A stretch of DNA of 64,000 nt from Nageia nagi. Taxonomy: Eukaryota; Pinophyta. Below are positions 1 to 11,480 of this stretch, one piece after another; position 1 is the first letter of the stretch, and every line of letters starts with the position of its first letter. Below the pieces are notes generated by a model. That model ran no database searches and was not told the DNA's origin. It saw only the letters and a list, made by a program, of their open reading frames with translations. Both the position numbers and the translations under genes were made by a program. The stretch lies in contig JBITNC010000001.1 of assembly GCA_050084985.1 (NCBI GenBank), positions 118,048,001-118,112,000 of the forward strand. The letters run 5' to 3'.

Positions 1-1756
1 GTCATACATTCATGGAACTTTTTCCAAATCTAATTTAAAATTTTGTACAAGGAATTTTGCTATGCTATCATTACACCCTACTTATAAAAGAATGAAATTT
101 TCAATAGAATTTGGTATATTACAATAGATTTAAAACTACCCTTGAACACATACTTGTTCTTTATGGAATAAATTTATCTTCCCATCTCTATTGAATACAA
201 CCAAGGAGTTAGATACTTGGATAAGAAAAAGGGTTTTTCAAAATACCCATACCTCATCATCATGATGCGATCTTTTAGGAAGTACCAATTATTAACTTTG
301 TTTCTTCCTTGTAGCTACCATATTACACTATTATGTAGTCTACTAGGGAGTATTTTGATCAAAATTTACACTATTATTGCATAGAATATATTCATGAACT
401 CATATTATGATCCATGCAAGTTACTCAAAATTGGCACTATCAAGTCAATTGGCATTAGTCCAGCATTAGGATTCATCGGATGAACTGGAAACCCCACCTC
501 TACAAGTTTATCAATATTTTGATGGGAAAAGAGCCATTAAAGATATGAAGAATATTTGAAGTTTGATTTTTAAATTTTAAATAGACATCTCTTTATTTCA
601 TTAGCAATGAAAGTTGAGAAGTCATAGCAAACATGAGCCTCTATGATATTATAAGCCATACATACTATGGCTTCATCTACTTCAATCTAGTTTTTTTTCC
701 CAAAATAATTGCTAGTGCCAACAACACTTCTCTATCCCTTGTCCTCTCAAATATGGCTATCTCATAGCTTATGCATAGTTGTGTCACTCTATGATCTTGG
801 TATCTCTCACCAATCTAGTTTATTATCACTTCTTTGTTACAATAGAAGCCATTCTTCTCTCTTTTCAAATCAATTTATTATTTTACATGGAAGGTCTAGT
901 TAGTTGGGATAGCAAATACTTGGATAATAGAGTCAGGGGAGTAGTCTAATATTACTTCAAAATTTAGCTCCAACTCATCTCCCTCCTTTGGGTTCTTGAA
1001 CATTTCTATCTAATGACCTTGTTGGTCATGTCTATGTGCCACTGAATATAATAGCTTAGGGAAAGTAAATGATTCATAAGGCACATAATAGGCTAGGCCC
1101 TAGTCAATCATGACATCCTTTGTGTGTGCTAGTGATTTCCCTTTTTTAGCAACTTCAAGTGTCATGTGTTGTAGAAGAATGTAATTAGAGTTTACTCTCC
1201 ATGTATCAATGTGATTCATCATTCGCATCTCAATCTAGTTTACTCCTAGAGTATTCTCTAAATACTCTTTCACATGGCTATTAGGTCAATATTGATTTGC
1301 TTTATTTTAGCTACAGATAAAGAATGGAAAGTTACCATGGTGTGAACACTCTTTTTGGAACCTCTAGTTTGCATTTGAGATTGTAATCACACTATGCAAG
1401 CTCCTATAAATTTTTGTCTTCTCACTCTACTTAGCTCTAGAATTTGGAAGCTCTGAATGCTCTAGAAACTTATATGCTAGAAAGTGGCTAAGTGTTGATT
1501 TATATGGAATGTAGGACATTTTATTCATCTTAGGTTTGTGAGACTTCTATTAATGGTAATTAATGTTAATAGATGTTGAGATCCGTGCATTATATGGATT
1601 GAGCTAGCATAAGTTGGATGAGTTAGCTCAAAGCATGCTAGACTTAATTTATGGTACCCATGTGATAGTTTATGAAATTTGAGAAAATCTTTCTTTAAAT
1701 GTTGCCCTATTAGTTGATGGTTGAGTAGCACAATGGCATTAACACCAAATCATCTT
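1..1756 (-). pseudogene. Eroded extra ORF downstream of a gypsy pol, running off the window
   Basis: Reading the minus strand from about 1750 to base 1 gives a nearly continuous protein-like translation, broken by scattered stops and by frameshifts near 1300 and in an A-run near 690. Recognisable pieces are MFKNPKEGDELELNFEVIL (about 990-930), EVDEAIVCMAYNIIEAHV (about 680-630) and KLVEVGFPVHPMNPNAGLM (about 510-455). The frame stays protein-like to base 1. Most stops could come from CAA, CAG, CGA or TGG codons. Before the copia insertion at 1762-7132 this tract followed directly on the integrase tail at 7.3 kb on the same strand, so it sits where some plant gypsy elements carry an additional ORF. 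I recall similar uncharacterised plant proteins but cannot name a domain. Coding origin is likely; function is unknown. Confidence 0.5.
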
Positions 1757-1761
1757 GAATT

Positions 1762-2410
1762 TATTAGAAAATTATATATATTACGGAGCAAATGGAACAC
1801 ATAAAATATTATAGAAAATATAAACATAGAAAACACATAAATAAGAGAGACACAGATATACATGATTCACCTAGTTTGGGCTACATCCACACCAAATAGC
1901 CAATCCTTCCTTTCTATTATCTAGCAAAGTGAAGAGATACAACCTATAGTAGATCTGCTATAATATCCTCTATTTTCTCTCATAGTCTCACATCTTTATT
2001 TCTCACTCACTATATCACGTCTATTACAATGCCCTCATATAAAGAGAGGGGTTGCCTTCTAAGGTAAAAACCCTAAACTAAACATAAGTTCTACTGTTAG
2101 ATCATTCGCCTAATGAATGGCCTAGATTGATGTCTATTTTTAGCTTTGAGGGATGTTCCCCCCCAAAACCCCCCAACTGGGGGACCACTGGCCCCTGGAT
2201 CCCCCAGCCAAGGGGGACATCCCCCCTGAACCCCCATAGGTGGATCGCTGGCCCTTGGACCCCCCAACCAGGGGGGACATTCCCCCCTGAACCCCTGCAG
2301 GGGGGACAAGTCCCCCTGTAACCCCCCTGCATGGAGGGGTGTACAAACTTCTTAGGGTATACATCTGATTGAAATAAAGAATTCTGAACAATCATGCTCC
2401 ACACATAATA
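1762..2410 (-). repeat. 3' LTR of the copia element
   Basis: Matches 6485-7132 over its full length. On the sense (minus) strand the other copy reads TGTTATGTGTGG...TCTAACA, but here both ends have decayed (TG to TA at 2410/2409 and CA to TA at 1763/1762). It contains a block of C/G-rich repeats at about 2154-2332. Confidence 0.93.
2154..2332 (-). repeat. G-run tandem repeat inside the copia 3' LTR
   Basis: A strikingly GC-rich block in an AT-rich window. About four degenerate units of 40-55 bp each contain runs of 4-7 C on the plus strand (G on the element's sense strand), separated by short spacers such as ccaactgggggacc. The same block is in the other LTR at about 6871-7063. The open frames across it are low-complexity by-products, not genes. 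Confidence 0.85.
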
Positions 2411-2421
2411 ATCTCCCACTT
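2411..2421 (-). other. Polypurine tract of the copia element
   Basis: The sense strand reads AAGTGGGAGAT immediately before the 3' LTR, a typical plant copia plus-strand priming site. Confidence 0.85.
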
Positions 2422-2449
2422 GGAGAATGATTGTAGCACCTCCACCGCT

Positions 2450-4075
2450 GCTTCATTTGTTGGATAATGACTCCTCTTTAGACCTAGTTATTTCTCATCT
2501 TCATTGTCATCCTTAAAGACCAATTAAAACTGAGCATATTCTTAGTTTCTCCCTAGTTACAACTTTTATTAACATATCTATAGGATTTTGGCTAGTATGT
2601 ATCTTTTCTAGCTTTAACTCTCCATCTTCCAACATTGATTGTATGAAATGGTACTTGAGCTGTATGTGTTTAGTCTAGAATGAAATGTTGAGTTCTTTGC
2701 AAGATGAATGGCACTTTGGCTATCACTGTATAGCATCCCCATATCATGATCCTTACCCAATTCACCCATGAACCTTTGTAACTAAATCATTTCTTTACTA
2801 GCCTCTGTAGCAGTAACATAGTTTGCTTCTATTATTGAAAGTGCAACAACACTTTAGATTTTTGAAACCCAACCGAAGTTGTTCCACCAATAGTAAAGAC
2901 ATATCCTATAGTGCTCCTCCTGTTATCTTTGTCACCTACCATATCTGCATCAACATATCCCTATAGGGAAATGTTTGAACCACCAAAGCATAATGCTTGA
3001 TTTATGGTACCTTTCAAATATCTAAGAATCCATTTCACTACCATCTAATGTTCCTTTCCTGGATTATTCATGTACCTGCTTACAACTCCCACTACATGTG
3101 TAATATCAGGCCTTATGTAGACCATTGCATACATTAAGCTTCCAACTACTGATGCATATGGAACTTTAGACATATAATCCATGTCTTCTCAGGTCTTTGG
3201 GCACATTTCCTTACTAAGTTTGAAATGGCTAGCAAAAGGTGTACTAACTAGTTTTGCATTATGCATATTAAATCTTTTCAATAACTTTTATATGTACTCA
3301 TTCTGAGATAATGTTAATATATGATTTTTCCTATCTCTAGTGATTCTCATACCAAGGATTTATTTTACAGCTCCCAAATCCTTCATTGCAAATGAATTTG
3401 CCAATTTTCTTTTGAGCACATTTATTTCTTGCATGTTAGATCCTACAACAAGCGTGTCATCTACATATAATAATAATATAATATAGCTACCATCATTTTG
3501 CTTTTTCAAATAAATATAATGATCAGAGTAGCATCTAGTATAACCTTGTTCAGACATAAACTTGTCAAATTTTAGATACCATTACCTTGGAGCCTATTTT
3601 AAGCCATACAAGCTCTTCAACTTGCACACTAGTTTCTCCTTCCCTTTCACCTCATATCCTTGTGGCTGTTGCATATATATCTCTTCCTCTAAATCCCCAT
3701 GGAGAAAAGCTATCTTTACATCTAACTGCTCAAGATGCAAATCTTCAGCTACTACAAGACTAAAAATAGTTTTGATTGAAGTCATTTTAACAATAGGAAA
3801 AAAAATTTCATCAAAATTAATACCTTTCTTTTGTGCAAACCCCTTCACCACAAGTCTAGCTTTGTACCTCTATTTTCCTCCATCTTCTTCCTTCAGCCTA
3901 TAAACCCATTTATTCTTTAATGTAGTTTTTTCTGCAAGCAACCTGACTAAGTCCCAAGTTTGGTTATGCATTAAGGAGTCCATCTCTTCTTCCATGGCTA
4001 CCTCCCACTTCTTCCTGCTTTCAACCTGCATTACTTCTTCATAACATTCAGGTTCACCAGAATCAGTCAATAATA
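2450..4075 (-). pseudogene. Copia reverse transcriptase and RNase H, broken
   Basis: Three open stretches make up the RT. About 4070-3870 is the N-terminal part, with motif NQTWDLV. About 3851-3594 is the palm start, with EQLDVKIAFLHGDLEEEIYM and LYGLK. About 3557-3360 holds the catalytic motif YVDD in LLLYVDDTLVVGS. From 3360 down to about 2460 the frame continues through copia RNase H, seen as SVVGSLMYAMVYIRPDI, DADMVGDKDNRRSTIGYVF and further C-terminal sequence, with many stops. In life the products would make cDNA in virus-like particles. It is inactive here because of frameshifts and in-frame TAG/TAA codons. Confidence 0.9.
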
Positions 4076-4286
4076 AATAATATAATGAAGGAGAGTATTT
4101 TTCAGGGGGTCTACTTATCCTAGTAGATCTTCTAACACCACTTTTAGGTGTTTGGGGTGCCTGTTGCTGTTGTGGTGGTTGCTGCTATTGTGGTTGTTGG
4201 TTATTATTATTTTCAGGCACCTTTACTTTTTCAGTGATTTCATCAAGAACTACGTATTCCTTATTTTCTTTTTCTTATTTCTTTTC

Positions 4287-5160
4287 CTACAATTGATTCT
4301 TATAGAAGACCTTTTCATTGAATATTACATCTCTACTCCTAATGATTTTATGATTTTTGTAATCATATAAGCGATAACTAAAATCAATAACACCATATCC
4401 AATAAAGGTACATTTCTTTAACTTTGCCTCAAGCTTTATTCTATTTTCTTTATCAATATGGACAAAGGCCTCACAACCAAAAGGCTTTAAAAAGGAGTAG
4501 TTTACCTTTTTACCTGTCCATGCTTCCTCTGGAACACCACCATCCAAGGAACTTGAAGGCCCTCTATTTATTAGATAAATAGCAGTATGTACAGCATCTA
4601 CCCAAAACTGTAAAGGCAATCCTACATGCAATCTCATGCACCTTACACGCTCCATGATTATCTTATTCATTCTTTCTGACACACCATTTTTTTGTGGTAT
4701 TCTTGGAACTGTCTTCTCTATGCGAATTCCATGTTCTGAATAGTACCTATCAAACTCTTTGCTGTAATATTCACCTCCATTATCTGATCTAAGACACTTC
4801 AATTTCTTTCTTATCTCAATCTCAACCAAAGCTTTCCATTTCTTGAAAGTATCAAATACATCAGATTTATTCTTAATATAATAAATCCAAGTTTTTCTAG
4901 TTGCATCATAAATAAAGGTAATATAATAACGAGAGCCACCGAGAGATGATACCTGAGCAGGTCCCCATACATCTGTATGCACAAGCTCTAATTTTTGGCT
5001 CTTCTTTTCTTTCCCAACTCTAAGAAATTGACTCTCTTCTATTTTCTATAAATGCAATTCTCACAGAAATCCAAGTCAACATTCTTCAACCCTAGTAACA
5101 AATTTCTTGGGTAAAGAATCTTCATCCCCTTTTCACTCATGTGTCTGAACCTATGATGCC
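4287..5160 (-). pseudogene. Copia integrase, long open core
   Basis: The longest open piece (4982-4287, 231 codons) holds the integrase catalytic core: D in MHTDVWGP (residue 4), D in RSDNGGEY (residue 67) and E in NGVSERMN (residue 103), giving the canonical D,D-35-E spacing. A copia C-terminal region with KPFGCEAFVHI and FIGYG follows. Upstream, about 5160-4990, the GAG-pre-integrase zinc-binding part is recognisable but interrupted. The role in the family is insertion of element cDNA. Upstream and downstream breaks make the whole polyprotein non-functional. Confidence 0.92.
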
Positions 5161-5459
5161 ATAATGTTGCATCTGCTCCTTTGGAAGTTCAAGTATTAAC
5201 AGAGTTAGAAATACCATTGCATAAATACAATGTACCAACCTTTTCACCTCTTGCTATTACCAGGGCTCCTTTGGTGACCTTCCAAGCTTTATCTGTGAAA
5301 GTTGTCACACAACCTTCACTACCTAACTACCCTATTGAAATTAGATTTTTCCTTAGATCTGGAATATGCCTTAACTCCTTTAGTAGCCATTGGTTTCCAT
5401 TCTACTATTTTACAAGAACCTTACCCATTCCAACAATTTTACAAGGTTTATCATCACCC

Positions 5460-5590
5460 AAATGAACTTATCCAAAATCTCCTTGAACATAGTCATGAAA
5501 ATATTTCTTATTAGGTGTGGCATGGAATGAGGCCCCTGAATCTACCACCTAGGAATCATTAATATTTTCGAAAGAAAGAATCAAAGCATA
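5460..5590 (-). pseudogene. Copia aspartic protease fragment
   Basis: The active-site motif VVDSGASFHATPN is readable, with DSGA at 5542-5531. The Trp expected just before it is replaced by a TAG stop. The family's protease cleaves the Gag-Pol polyprotein. The short piece is in the correct order between gag and integrase. Confidence 0.8.
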
Positions 5591-5599
5591 TTGTAACAC

Positions 5600-6151
5600 C
5601 TCACCTATCATATTTGCTTCATGATTATTTTGTTGCTGTGAATCTCCTTCTTTTCCCTTCCAAGATCTATAGTCTCTCTTTAGGTGTCCTTTCTTTCTGC
5701 ATTTCTAGCACTCTATCCTCGATCTGGACTTGGATCTACCTTTCCTTGATTTACTATGATATCCTAAGCTCTTTCCTTTTTCCATTTTTCTTCCCCTAGA
5801 ATCTGCACACAAAGCATTTCCTAATCTCTCATCAGAGCTTTTTCATTGCATTTCTTCGCTAAGGATAGCACCGATAACATCATCAAACTTTAAAGTACTA
5901 GATCCAGACATAGAGTTACTAATGGCCATTACTAAACCATTCCAACTTTTTGGTAATGAGCACAAGAATAATAGAGCTCTAACTTCATCATCAAAGTCTA
6001 CCTCTACAGAACATAACTGACTTATAACAGTATTAAAATCATTTAAATGATTCGTAATAGATCCACCTTTCGACATCTTCATATTAAATAACTGTTTCAT
6101 AAGAAATACCTTGTTTGAGGCTAAGGGTTTTTCATATAGTTTTGATAACAT
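5600..6151 (-). pseudogene. Copia Gag with damaged zinc knuckle
   Basis: The open stretch 6151-5843 reads as a copia-type capsid: QLFNMKMSKGGSITNHLNDF, then a Leu-rich SLPKSWNGLV segment. Near 5705-5655 the nucleic-acid-binding knuckle survives as CxKCRKKGHLKRDY, with a TAG between the first two Cys and the last Cys changed to Tyr. Both changes fit C-to-T decay. Gag forms the particle shell around element RNA. Confidence 0.85.
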
Positions 6152-6470
6152 CTAAAATAAACCCTCTATCATTGTTTCCTTTGAAATGTTGAAGGCGACT
6201 GATGCAGTGAGGCTCAACTGTATTACTCCGAGTGCCTTTTTATCAAGAAGGTTCTAGTCTTCATCTGTCATATCCATCAACTTATTTGTTTTTCTACCCA
6301 ATGGTAGGTACAAATCTTTTTGATACAGATAATCTTCCATCTACATCTTCCATGGTGAGAAGTTTTGGCTATTAAATTTCTTGACCCTAAACTTACCATC
6401 TTTTACCATTGCTCCCACTCGAATGAGGAATCCTTCTTTCCTATGAGTTTATCAGCCAAATAGACCTTCA

Positions 6471-6482
6471 GCTCTTATACCA
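6471..6482 (-). other. Primer-binding site (initiator-Met tRNA) of the copia element
   Basis: The sense strand reads TGGTATAAGAGC, one base different from the usual plant copia TGGTATCAGAGC, and lies 2 bases inside the 5' LTR. Confidence 0.9.
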
Positions 6483-6484
6483 GT

Positions 6485-7132
6485 TGTTAGAAAATTATAT
6501 ATATTATGAAGTAAATGGAACACATAAAATATTACAAGAAATATAGACACAAAAAATGCATAAATAAGAGAGACATAGATATATGTGGTTCACCCAGTTT
6601 GTGCTATGTCCACACCAAATAGCCAATCCTTCCTTTCTATTATCCAGTAAAGTGAAGAGATACAACCTATAGCAGATCCGCTATAATATCCTCTATTTTC
6701 TCTCACAGTCTCACGTCTCTATTTCTCGCTCATTATATCAAATCTATTACAATGCCCTCATATAAAGAGAGGGATTACCTTCTAGGGTAAAAACCCTAAA
6801 CTAAACATAAGTTCTACTATCAGATCATTTGTCTAATGAATGGCCCAAATTGATATCTATTTTTAGCTTCAGGGGATGTTCCCCCCTGAACCCCCCAACT
6901 AGGGGACCGCTGGCCCCTGGACCCCCCAACCGGGGGGACATCCCCCCCTAAACCCCCATAGGGGGACCGTTGGCCCCTGGACCCCCCAACTGGGGGGGAT
7001 GTTCCCCCCTGAACCCCTACACGGGGGACAAGTTCCCCCTGCAACCCCCCTGCATGGAGGGGTGTACAAACTTCCTGGGTATACATTTGATTGAAATAAA
7101 GAATTCTGAACAATCATGCTCCACACATAACA
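6485..7132 (-). repeat. 5' LTR of the copia element
   Basis: Full-length partner of 1762-2410. It keeps canonical TG...CA ends on the sense strand and the G-run repeat block at 6871-7063. The flanking GAATT at 7133-7137 is the target duplication. Confidence 0.93.
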
Positions 7133-7137
7133 GAATT

Positions 7138-7566
7138 AATATTAAGCATTAATAGCTACTTACTTTTGGGTATTTATGCTAGAAGATGTAAATTTATTTT
7201 GAAAGTATTTACATTATACAATATCTAATGGGTGCTACAAAATCACTTTATCACTAGGTAATGTTTCAAATAGATCCCATTAACAGAAATAGGTAATTCC
7301 TAGGACCTGATGATTTCTTGCAATCTAAATGCATTACTTTTCAAGGCTTGAGTGATGATATAAGGTCCACACCAAAGAGATTCAAATTTTTGATGTCTTT
7401 TAGGCTTAGCTCTTTTCTCATTCCATATGAGGACTATGTCACTTGGTTGAAACTTGATAATGTGCTGGCGATGCTGAAATGACTCATAACCTTTGTTCCA
7501 ATCTTCCTCCAATTTTAGGAGATGATTATACTTGGATTGTAGTGGCTCAAAGTTATGTTCCTCCAT
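7138..7566 (-). pseudogene. Gypsy integrase C-terminal tail
   Basis: Open 7566-7300 (88 codons) reads QPSDIVLIWNEKRAKPKRHQ, then FESLWCGPYIITQ, the GPY-type C-terminal domain of plant gypsy integrases, ending with LPISVNGIYLKHYL near 7260. There is no chromodomain. The sequence then runs into the copia target site at 7137. Confidence 0.85.
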
Positions 7567-7569
7567 TTC

Positions 7570-8330
7570 TTATAGGAATCTCAATACTAGTAACTCAATA
7601 TATATATAGGCAACATAAGACTTTTACCGTATACTAGTGCATATGGGGATATTTTTATTACCGATTTAATGCTTATTCTATCTACCCATAATGTAAAGTC
7701 TAATTGTGTGTGTCATTATCTAGGATTCCCTTCAATTATTTTTTTAATGATCTGAGTTAATTTTTTATTAGTTAATTCATCCAACCTAATACCTTATGAA
7801 TAATAATTTGAAAATAATAACCAGTATATCTCATATTTAGCAACAAATTTTAATAAGTTACCTATAAAAAATGCTAGAAGGTTATCTAAGACAATAGTCT
7901 ATGGGATTCCAAAGCAAGTGATTATTCTCTTAATCATTTCTATCACTACTTCTTGATCTACATTCTTACATGACATAGCTTCTGACCATCTAGTGAAGTA
8001 GTTTATCGTAGTCAAAATGAATTTATGGCTTGCTAAGGAATTTGGATTTATAATACCAATGAAATCCATACCCCATTATTGGAAGGGTTCCTCAACTACC
8101 ATAGGTTTAAGAGGCATGGTAGCTTGTCTTCTCTTTCCCATAAATTTGTTGCATTTATCACACTCCTGAGCAATCTTGAATGAATCATGAAATATGGTGG
8201 GCCAATAATATCCAACTTGTAATATTTTTATCACTGTAGTTGGTCCATTGTAATGCCCATTACAAAATCCATAATGAAATTCATGCAATATTCTTTGGGA
8301 TTCATCATGAGTCACACATATTAATAAATT
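7570..8330 (-). pseudogene. Gypsy integrase zinc-binding and catalytic core, broken
   Basis: The open stretch 8315-8076 gives the H2C2 region: HEFHYGFCNGHYNGPT, VGYYWPTIFHD and CDKCNKFMGKRR. Below 8076 the core is readable through stops: GMDFIGII (first catalytic Asp), TIVLDN (second Asp), and ELTNKKL where the catalytic Glu region should be. It continues into the tail at 7566. Its role in the family is cDNA integration; this copy is dead. Confidence 0.85.
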
Positions 8331-8479
8331 TTGATCAAAAAAGTTTCTATATAGTCAATCATCTATCATTATAAACTTAAGGGCATGCAACTTGAATCTC
8401 CTCCTTTGAAATTTGTCTAGAGCTTGAGGACATTTACCAGTTTGAAACTAAAAAATTATTTACTTAATCTAATCACTTT

Positions 8480-9010
8480 ATTCATTGAGTTGTTATTCAT
8501 TCTCTAAATAGCAATCATATGTGAAGCTTAGCTATATTTTCATAGAGAACCCTACCTCTGATTAGTTTGGTTGGCTTAATTTCTATATCATATTCCATTA
8601 TTTTAGTAATCCAACTAGCTTTTCCTTCACCTAGATCTCCTTGTATAACATAATTTCTTACATTTATATGGATAGTAAATATAATAATTCTATTGTGAGA
8701 GACATAATGCTTGAATTTTTTGAGTCACTTCATTATGGAAAACACTTGCTTTTCAATAAATGAGTACCTTTGCTGGTGTTGATGTAGTGTTTGGCTATGA
8801 AAGGCAATGGGATGGTCCTCTTTGTTATCATCTTTTTGTGCTAGAATTGCAGCAATACTCCTATCTACTCTATATGCATACATGATGAAATCTTTTGACA
8901 TATCAAGAATTTTGAGCATAGGAGCTTCTATTATAGCCCTTTTAATTTTTTTAAAGGCTATTTTTGCTTTACTCAATCAAGAGAATACAACATCCTTTTC
9001 TAGAATTGAA
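8480..9010 (-). pseudogene. Gypsy RNase H downstream of RT
   Basis: Open 8976-8725 reads AFKKIKRAIIEAPMLKILD, then AILAQKDDNKEDHPIAFHS and IEKQVFSIMK, the usual gypsy RT-linked RNase H. A degraded continuation to about 8500 includes a KASWITKIMEYDIEIKPTKL-like stretch. Confidence 0.82.
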
Positions 9011-9067
9011 GTGATTGGAGATACAATTTCTAAAAAAATCATTAATGAATTTTTTAACAAAATTTAT

Positions 9068-9860
9068 CTAACGAAAGAATGATTGCAAGACTTTCTTTTC
9101 TGAAGGGAGAGGCAATGCTTCAATATCTTTTACTCTATCTAGATCCATTACTAATCTCTCCTTTGAAACAATGTGGCCAAGTAATTTTTCTTGATTAACC
9201 ATAAAAATTGATTTTTTTGGATTTATTGAAATGCCAAATTTTATGCATCTTTCAAAAAATTGCTTTATGTATTCTACATAATTCTTTTTGATTATAGAGA
9301 ACACTATGATATCATTGAGATAGATCAATATAATCTTATTTATTAGTTCACCAAATGCATAATCCATGGCTCTTTGAAAAGTAGCTCCCACATTAGAAAG
9401 ACCAAAAGGCATTCTTTAAAAAGCAAATATCCTTCATTTTATTACAAATGTAGTTTTGTATTGATCCTCATATTTTATCCAAATTTGGTTATATCTTAAG
9501 TAAACATCAATCATTGAAAAATAGCAAGCTCTAGCTACTATATGCAAAATCTATTCCATAGGTGAGAGAGGATAATTATCTTTAAGAGATACTTGATTCA
9601 AATTTCTAAAATCAACATATAGTTTGATTTCTCCAATTTTCTTTCTAACAAGAACTAGATTTGAAACCCAAGAAGAGTTCTTGATAGGATAAATAATTTT
9701 TGAATCAAGCAACTTGATCAATTCTTATTTCATAGCTTGCTCTATTTTTGGGTTGATTGGCCTTTGTTTCTTCCTATATGGTTTGGCATCTGGTTCAAGC
9801 TCAATTATTTGTTGGATGAAACTCTTATCATGTCTTAAAATCATCATAAGTCTAGATAAT
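9068..9860 (-). pseudogene. Gypsy reverse transcriptase, broken
   Basis: The N-terminal half (about 9800-9420) is readable through stops: KIIYPIKNSSWVSNLVLV and EIKLYVDFRNLNQVSLKDNY. The C-terminal half is open at 9412-9068: MPFGLSNVGATFQRAM, then YLNDIIVFS, in which the first Asp of the YxDD active site has become Asn. LLGHIVS follows. That missing catalytic Asp alone would inactivate it. Confidence 0.9.
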
Positions 9861-10268
9861 TACTTTGGAAAACTCATGATAAATCTTAGACATAATAGCT
9901 ATTTTTTCTTCTAAACACTCTAAACCAACTTTGATATATTTATCAGGTTCTATTTCTAGCTCAACATAATCCTTCTTTTGGATGGCCAAAGATTTAGCCT
10001 TTTAGACATCTTCTAAATCAAATAGTCTTTCAAAAGAGAGTAATCCTTTTGGTATAATATTATTTCTAAGTTGAATAACATCTAATTTTTGAAAATAATC
10101 AAGCAATTCTTGAATACAAAAACTATGATCCACTGCTTCATCTAAGAGGAAATTCATAAAATGCTCATCAAAGTCAAATACTTACTAGAAATTTGTAGTA
10201 TCAGGTATTAAAAGCCTACATTTAACTTTGACTCTAAGAGCTCCTCTTTTATAATGCAGAGGATTATA

Positions 10269-10811
10269 TCAAACCCCTCTCCTAGCAAGTGTATTAACTA
10301 TTTGGTTGTACCTTTTAGGAATAAATATAAAATTAATAGCCAAGAATGACTCTAATAAGTACCAAACTCTATTTTTGTAAATATTTAGATAATGATATTT
10401 TGCACTAATCTGGTTTTTAACTTGCTTTATGACCAATTTTGATCTCACCATGAATAATTAGGCATCAAATGCCTATATTGATTGCTTTGGATAACCTTAA
10501 ATAGGTGTTTCATACTAAGTAACATTATTTATACAAATCCATATGAATCTAAAGGATAACCTTTTCATATATCCCTCTAGAGACTTGAATACAACTCCAA
10601 CTCTACATCCATGCTTACATCTAGATCCATCAAAGTACATCATCCATATCTCATGTTCTTTTTTAGTTGTGACTAATATTGGTTGAGTATCTTCATATAA
10701 ATAATAATTACCCATTTCAAAATCTATGAATTGATAATTTAAATAATTTGCTATAAGAACTTTAATTATCAGTAGTGATTCTCTAATTGTGTCTCTTTCA
10801 AATATTTCCAT
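10269..10811 (-). pseudogene. Extra RNase H domain between protease and RT
   Basis: Open 10811-10515 contains WMMYFDGSRCKHGCRVGVVF with the first catalytic Asp (FDGS). Decayed NNVT-YE (catalytic Glu codon region) follows. Open 10451-10269 then gives KLVIKQVKNQI and FIFIPKRYNQIVNTLARRG, the end of the fold. This is the second type of RNase H found in Tat-lineage plant elements. It lies upstream of RT here, whereas in the element at 23,974 it lies between RT/RNase H and integrase. A linker with NNIIPKGLLSFERLFD connects it to RT (about 10,080-10,000). Confidence 0.75.
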
Positions 10812-10901
10812 AGATTAGGGACCATTCATAGAGTTTTATTTTATGATCTCCTTAAGATGAACACTTTTAGTTCCCTCATTCAAAATTTTTACTTATTTGT
10901 C

Positions 10902-11480
10902 TTACAAGGGAGGTAAAAGATGAGTATATACTAAAGCTAAGTACCCTTCCAATTTAGCAATGAATTCTCTAGAAAAGAATATTCTGAATAAAGGTGGAAG
11001 ATCAACCATAATGATATCTTGGATAACACAAATGTCAAGGAAATCATTCAAAGTTATAGAGACTCTTTTAACGCTACCAAAAACATCTATAGAGGAAGAA
11101 TCCAATTATATGATATCATCAATACATCTTGTAATATACAATTTCATTTCATTTGCAACAATTTTAAGATTTACAATTATCATAGCTTTGATATCTATCA
11201 TATAATTATTCACTACCCAACCTTCTAATCTTAGGGATAAATAGAATGGTGGAGGTCTTCTTATACCTAATGGAGTTGGAGGGACATTATCAAATATTAC
11301 AAATATAGTATTTCCCTCATTTACCTTTTTCATATTATTTCTTAACTTCAAAGCTTCTTGTAAAAGGTCTAATTGATATAGTATCTTTAATGCATCAAAC
11401 ATAGTCATCTTAGAAGGAGTTTTCTTTAATTCTTCCATAATACTGTAGGGAGCATATGGAATAAACTTATTTGATTCCAC
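10902..11480 (-). pseudogene. Gypsy protease region
   Basis: Open 11480-11106 begins with a linker (TPSKMTMFDALKILYQLDLL) and reaches RRPPPFYLSLRLEGWVVNNY followed by MIDIKAMI, where the active-site Asp-Ser-Gly should be. The Asp remains but the Gly is lost. Open 11105-10902 supplies the second half, ITLNDFLDICVIQDIIMVDL and FFSREFIAKLEGYLAL. The family role is polyprotein cleavage; the active site is broken. Confidence 0.65.

Larger units (their letters stand above)
1762..7132 (-). mobile_element. Complete Ty1/copia LTR retrotransposon (5.37 kb)
   Basis: Two direct LTRs (1762-2410 and 6485-7132) flank a copia-ordered internal region read on the minus strand: gag, protease, integrase, RT, RNase H. 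The insertion is framed by a perfect 5-bp target duplication GAATT (1757-1761 and 7133-7137). A primer-binding site matching initiator-Met tRNA lies 2 bases inside the 5' LTR, and a polypurine tract AAGTGGGAGAT abuts the 3' LTR. Every ORF carries stops or frameshifts, so this copy cannot make its own proteins. It sits inside an older gypsy element, between that element's integrase tail and its extra ORF. Confidence 0.95.

Noticed and set aside
709-903. 64-codon plus-strand frame
   Set aside because: Shadow of the coherent minus-strand tract at 1-1756.
2097-2419. Overlapping open frames in the GC-rich block (both strands)
   Set aside because: Low-complexity Gly/Pro translations of the LTR repeat; present in every frame and duplicated in the other LTR.
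6820-7152. Similar frames in the second GC-rich block
   Set aside because: Same LTR repeat as at 2.1-2.4 kb.
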